Below are positions 6,406 to 9,350 of a DNA stretch of 9,350 nucleotides, one piece after another. The notes under the pieces are model-generated. The model did not search any database. It had not been told where the DNA came from and saw nothing but the letters and a program-made list of their open reading frames with translations. A program made the translations under genes and the position numbers. The stretch's first letter is position 1. Each line of letters opens with the position of its first letter. This DNA comes from Opitutaceae bacterium (GTDB lineage Bacteria; Verrucomicrobiota; Verrucomicrobiia; Opitutales; Opitutaceae). Location: the NCBI GenBank assembly GCA_023269455.1, contig JAHFTG010000072.1:1-9350 (forward strand), in the 5' to 3' direction.

Positions 6406-6909
6406 ATGGCCTCCCTCAACAAAGTAATGCTTATCGGCAACCTGACGCGTGATCCCGAACTCCGGGTCACGCCGAAAGGGACGGCCATCTGCCAGTTCGG
6501 CCTCGCGGTGAACCGCACCTTCAAGGACGAATCCGGCGCGACCCGCGATGAGACGACCTTTGTTGATATCGAAGCCTGGGGCAAACAGGGCGAGACCATC
6601 GCCAAATACGTCACCAAGGGCCGTCCGCTCTTCGTCGAAGGCCGCCTCAAACTGGACTCGTGGGACGACAAAACCACCGGCCAGAAGCGCAGCAAGATGA
6701 AGATCGTCCTCGAGAACTTCCAGTTCCTCGGCGGACGTGAAGGCGGCGAAGGTGGCGGCGCTCCCGGTGCCGCCCCCCGCGCTGCGGCTCCCGGTGGCGG
6801 AGACGAAGGCATCGACCAGACGGTCGAGCGCCACACGCCTCCTCCCCGGACCGGCGCCAAGCCCGTCGTCCCTCCGCAGGACAACATCGACGAAGACGTT
6901 CCGTTCTAA
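6406..6909 (+). CDS. ssb: Single-stranded DNA-binding protein
   Basis: A 167-residue SSB. The OB-fold covers about residues 1-109: NKVMLIGNLTRDPELRVTP, the FGLAVNRTFKDESG strand, TTFVDIEAWGKQGE, the KGRPLFVEGRLKLDSW block and IVLENFQFLGG. A disordered Gly/Ala/Pro-rich linker (110-158) leads to the acidic tip DEDVPF, which in the family docks DNA repair and replication partners. It coats single-stranded DNA in replication, recombination and repair. The preceding 21-base spacer contains the small palindrome GTTCGGGCGAAC (6385-6396) and no Shine-Dalgarno. Confidence 0.97.
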   Translation: MASLNKVMLIGNLTRDPELRVTPKGTAICQFGLAVNRTFKDESGATRDETTFVDIEAWGKQGETIAKYVTKGRPLFVEGRLKLDSWDDKTTGQKRSKMKIVLENFQFLGGREGGEGGGAPGAAPRAAAPGGGDEGIDQTVERHTPPPRTGAKPVVPPQDNIDEDVPF

Positions 6910-6960
6910 AACGCGTTTCCCGCACCTCTCTTAAACACAACACTCAATACACACCCATCA

Positions 6961-7538
6961 TGGCCCACCACGAAGTTCTCCTTATCAAGCCCGTTGACGG
7001 TCTTGGCGCCGAAGGCGACCAGGTCAAAGTCCGCGCCGGCTACGCCCGCAACTATCTCCTCCCGCAGAAATTCGCGGTCGCTCTCACCCAGTCGAACCGC
7101 AAGCAGGTCGAGGCGCTCAAGAAGCGCCGCACCTCCCGCGAGTCTGAAGAGCTCGCCGGCGCGCAGGCGCTCGCTGCCCAGATCGCCAAGGTCTCCCTCG
7201 CTTTCGCGGTGAAGACCGGCGAAGGCGGCAAGCTGTTCGGCGCGATCACCTCCGCCGACCTCCACCAGAAGCTCACCGAAGGCGGCGTCGTCATCGACAA
7301 GAAGAAGATCCACCTCCACACCCCGATCAAGACCCTCGGCAAGCACGAGGTTAAGATCAAGCTGCACCCCGAAGTCTCGGTTGAGGTCTCCTTCGACGTC
7401 GTGTCGGAGAACCCCATCGTCGAAGCCGGTGCGACCGAAGCCGCTCCCAAGGTCATCGACCCTTACGCCGAGCACACGAAGATGGCTCAGAACGCCGCCC
7501 GCGCCGCCGAGAAGGCCGCCAAGCGCAACCGCAAGTAA
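6961..7538 (+). CDS. rplI: 50S ribosomal protein L9 (bL9), C-terminally extended
   Basis: bL9 binds 23S rRNA at the base of the L1 stalk through its N-terminal domain. Here the N-domain (about 1-45) shows VDGLGAEGDQVKVRAGYARNYLLPQKFAV. A long charged connecting helix (about 46-82) follows. The C-domain (83-149) has GEGGKLFGAITSADL and GKHEVKIKLHPEVSVEVSFDVVSE. The family core ends near residue 149, its usual total length. Residues 150-192 are an added tail, ending in an Ala/Lys/Arg-rich probable helix. The start follows MAHHEVLLIK, given as 192 residues from the ATG at position 6960. The 51-base leader after ssb is C/A-rich with no Shine-Dalgarno. rpsR is absent from its frequent place between ssb and rplI. 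An intrinsic terminator follows. Confidence 0.95.
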
Positions 7539-7572
7539 GCCCGCGACCGGGTTTGATCCGGTTGCTGTGACT

Positions 7573-7602
7573 AAGCCGCAGTCGTAAAGACTGTGGCTTT
7601 TT
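7573..7602 (+). terminator. Intrinsic terminator after rplI
   Basis: AAGCCGCAGTC (7573-7583) pairs with GACTGTGGCTT (7589-7599) over 11 positions with one G-T wobble. The loop is GTAAA and the T-run covers 7598-7602. It lies 35 bases after the rplI stop and should end the rplY-rplI transcript, leaving dnaB to its own promoter or to read-through. Confidence 0.88.
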
Positions 7603-7720
7603 CGTGCCCTGCGCTCGCGCGTGAAATCGAATAAAACAGCCCGTGAGCAACGCGTGAAAAAGTTTCCGCACACCGGCGTTGCTTATCCCGTTCCAGCGTG
7701 TTGCCTCGTGCCCTCTGTTC
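7603..7720 (+). promoter_or_regulatory. dnaB leader with an inverted repeat
   Basis: This 118-base leader should contain the dnaB promoter. The AT-rich part at 7626-7636 is the most likely opening region, but no good -35/-10 pair stands out. Arms AGCAACG (7646-7652) and CGTTGCT (7677-7683) with a 24-base spacer could form a hairpin or mark a protein site. No Shine-Dalgarno precedes the ATG. Confidence 0.35.
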
Positions 7721-9130
7721 ATGGCTGACGACGCGCAAAAATCTTCCCGCCGCCCGCGTGCATCGACCGACTCCGCCGGTTCCATGCCGACCGCCATCGG
7801 CCGCACGCCGCCACACAGTATCGAGGCCGAAGAGTATCTATTGTCCTGCTGTTTCCTCGACGGTGCCGATGTCGTCGCCCGCTGCCTTGAGGGCAAGCTG
7901 AGTGCCCCCGCATTTTATTTTCCGGCCAACCGCGTCATCTTTGAAAAGCTCGTCGAGCTCTACAACAAAGGCACCGCGATCGACCTCGCGATTCTCGCCG
8001 AGGAACTGAAGACCAGCCGTCAACTCGACGAGATCGGCGGCTACGCCTACCTCACACAGATCAGCGGCCGCATCCCTACGACCGCGCAGGCTACCTATTT
8101 CATCGAAAAAGTCCGCGAGCTTCATCTCCTCCGCGAACTCATCAAGGTTGCGACCGGCGCGGTGGAGAGCTGCTACAACTACGACGGCGGACTCGAAGAG
8201 TTCGTGGACAAGGTGGAGCAGGATATCTTCAAGGTTACCCAGGACCGCGTCTCTGACGGTGCCGTCCAGATGAAAGGCCCGACCAACGAAGCCATGGCCG
8301 TCATCACGAAAATGATGATGAAAAAGGGTGAACTCACGGGAGTTTCCTCAGGCTTCAAGGATCTCGATTCCTTCACCTACGGCTTTCAGAAACAGGAAAT
8401 GATCGTGCTCGCGGCCCGTCCTTCGATGGGCAAGACCTCGCTCGCGTTGAACTTTGCCGAGGCGGCGGCATTTCCCAAGCGAGGCGAAGGCGTGCCCACG
8501 CTCATCTTCTCGTTGGAAATGGGTTCCTCGCAGCTCGCGCTGCGTATGTTGTGCGCCCGCGCCCGCGTGAACATGAAACTCTTGCGTGACGGCCTGCTCT
8601 CCAAGAACGGCGCCGAGCAACAGGAACTGCTCAAGGCCGCCGACGATTTTTCCAAGGCTCCCATCTACATCGACGATTCCAGTCACCTCACGATCATGGA
8701 GCTGCGCGCCAAGGCCCGCCGCCTTCAGGCTCGCACCAAACTCGGCTTGATCGTGGTGGACTACCTCCAGCTCCTCGCGCCGACCGACTCGAAAACCCCG
8801 CGCGAACAGCAGGTCGCCGAAATCTCCCGCGGACTAAAGGCGCTTGCCAAGGAACTTGACGTGCCGGTGATTGTATTAAGTCAGCTCAACCGCTCCGCCG
8901 AAAAAGAAAACCGCACACCCAAACTTTCCGACCTTCGCGAATCCGGCTCCATCGAGCAGGACGCCGACGTCGTTCTCATGCTCGCCCGGCCCAAAGATGC
9001 CGACGAGAAATTCCAAGTAGCCGCCGACTCCGCCGAGTTAATCGTTGCCAAGCAACGAAACGGACCGGTAGGAGAATTGAAACTTACGTTCCTTCGAGAC
9101 ATCACACGCTTTGAAAACTACACCCAGTAA
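7721..9130 (+). CDS. dnaB: Replicative DNA helicase DnaB
   Basis: A 469-residue hexameric replicative helicase, which unwinds DNA ahead of the replisome and recruits primase. The N-terminal domain begins at RTPPHSIEAEEYLLSCCFLDG (about 28-48), followed by the linker. The RecA-like motor has Walker A ARPSMGKTS at 232-240, the block LIFSLEMGSSQLALRMLCA, and Walker B LIVVDYLQLL at about 343-352. It ends with LSQLNRS, SDLRESGSIEQDADVV (403-418) and the KQRNGPVG arginine-finger region (445-452). Length is family-typical and no intein is present. The ATG at 7721 (MADDAQKSS) is preferred over an in-frame TTG at 7679, which lies inside the leader hairpin and adds 14 residues unlike the family. The gene sits after the rplI terminator, a common placement. 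Confidence 0.96.
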   Translation: MADDAQKSSRRPRASTDSAGSMPTAIGRTPPHSIEAEEYLLSCCFLDGADVVARCLEGKLSAPAFYFPANRVIFEKLVELYNKGTAIDLAILAEELKTSRQLDEIGGYAYLTQISGRIPTTAQATYFIEKVRELHLLRELIKVATGAVESCYNYDGGLEEFVDKVEQDIFKVTQDRVSDGAVQMKGPTNEAMAVITKMMMKKGELTGVSSGFKDLDSFTYGFQKQEMIVLAARPSMGKTSLALNFAEAAAFPKRGEGVPTLIFSLEMGSSQLALRMLCARARVNMKLLRDGLLSKNGAEQQELLKAADDFSKAPIYIDDSSHLTIMELRAKARRLQARTKLGLIVVDYLQLLAPTDSKTPREQQVAEISRGLKALAKELDVPVIVLSQLNRSAEKENRTPKLSDLRESGSIEQDADVVLMLARPKDADEKFQVAADSAELIVAKQRNGPVGELKLTFLRDITRFENYTQ

Positions 9131-9350
9131 CCCCTTTTCGGGGGTGATCCGCCTCTTTTTCGTTTTTGTTCTGCTCGTCTCGGCGGGTGCGCGCGTGTGG
9201 GCCCAGGCCCAGCCCGATACGGCGGCTGCGTCGGCCCCGTCACCGTATAAGGTGGGCACTGTGACCATGAAGTTCGTCGGTCCTGCCAACATCAATGAGC
9301 AGATCGTGCGCGCCAACATGCAGCTGCGTGAAGGCATCGATCTGGACGAC
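9111..9350 (+). CDS. bamA: Outer-membrane assembly protein BamA/Omp85-like, N-terminal part
   Basis: Partial gene running off the right edge; 80 codons are visible. From a TTG at 9111 the translation begins MKTTPSNPFSGVIR, then a hydrophobic run LFFVFVLLVSAGA and a probable signal-peptidase site near AQA (residues 31-33). Next come a short Ala/Ser/Pro linker and a sequence starting YKVGTVTMKFVGPANINEQIV (split here after residue 66). This has the pattern of a first POTRA domain (x-I-x-F-x-G, then a helix, then REGIDLDD). The product would insert beta-barrel proteins in the outer membrane. The TTG start overlaps the dnaB end by 20 bases. A GTG at 9144 is an alternative that keeps the hydrophobic core but loses the Lys. 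The assignment rests on one POTRA-like segment, so another POTRA protein is possible. Confidence 0.65.
   Translation, partial: MKTTPSNPFSGVIRLFFVFVLLVSAGARVWAQAQPDTAAASAPSPYKVGTVTMKFVGPANINEQIVRANMQLREGIDLDD

Noticed and set aside
6007..6834. A 275-codon minus-strand open frame opposite rpsF and ssb
   Set aside because: It is the antisense shadow of two well-conserved genes, with no domain pattern of its own.
6906..7673. A 255-codon minus-strand open frame opposite rplI
   Set aside because: It is the antisense shadow of bL9, with biased Asp/Gly/Leu-rich composition and no recognisable motif.
7679..7720. TTG at 7679 as the dnaB start
   Set aside because: It would add 14 residues unlike the family and lies in the leader hairpin. 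The ATG at 7721 gives a normal DnaB length.
1..9350. CRISPR array, insertion sequence, prophage, defence system or replication origin
   Set aside because: No regularly spaced repeats, transposase or integrase motifs, terminal repeats or DnaA-box cluster were seen. dnaB sits in the usual housekeeping context.

Overview
The window looks like a chromosomal segment of a GC-rich Gram-negative bacterium, most likely a verrucomicrobium of the Opitutaceae type. This placement is inferred from three things: the housekeeping gene order rplY-pth-rpsF-ssb-rplI-dnaB followed by a BamA-like gene; an ECF sigma factor paired with a large membrane Ser/Thr kinase, a pairing frequent in Verrucomicrobia, Planctomycetes and Acidobacteria; and the frequent lack of Shine-Dalgarno sequences. 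No database search was possible.

Left half, minus strand (about 223-4250): a signalling block. Read in the direction of transcription, it holds (i) a Ser/Thr kinase gene damaged at both ends, (ii) an ECF sigma factor of the kinase-associated type (TIGR02999/ECF43-like) and (iii) a complete 750-residue Ser/Thr kinase with a transmembrane helix and a large C-terminal domain. Sigma factor and complete kinase overlap by ATGA. The open frame of the damaged kinase also ends in an ATGA overlap with the sigma start. In sigma region 2.2 the usual acidic DAED-type residues are replaced by QATA. This fits the scheme in which an ECF sigma factor works only after its partner kinase phosphorylates a threonine there. 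Positions 1-222 hold no gene, only a weak promoter-like signal pointing off the left edge.

Middle (4409-4705): a tRNA-Asn(GTT) gene on the minus strand with a strong intrinsic terminator. It is separated from the plus-strand rplY gene by a short divergent intergenic region that contains an inverted repeat.

Right half, plus strand (4706-9350): a translation and replication cluster. It encodes bL25 with an Ala/Pro-rich tail, peptidyl-tRNA hydrolase, bS6 (ATGA overlap with pth), SSB and a C-terminally extended bL9. An intrinsic terminator follows, then DnaB and the start of a BamA/Omp85-type outer-membrane protein. rpsR, often found between ssb and rplI, is absent here. Most start codons in this block lack a Shine-Dalgarno sequence.

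The right half is ordinary core genome. The part most worth a second look is the sigma factor/kinase module and the broken kinase in front of it. No CRISPR array, insertion sequence, prophage or clearly new system is visible.
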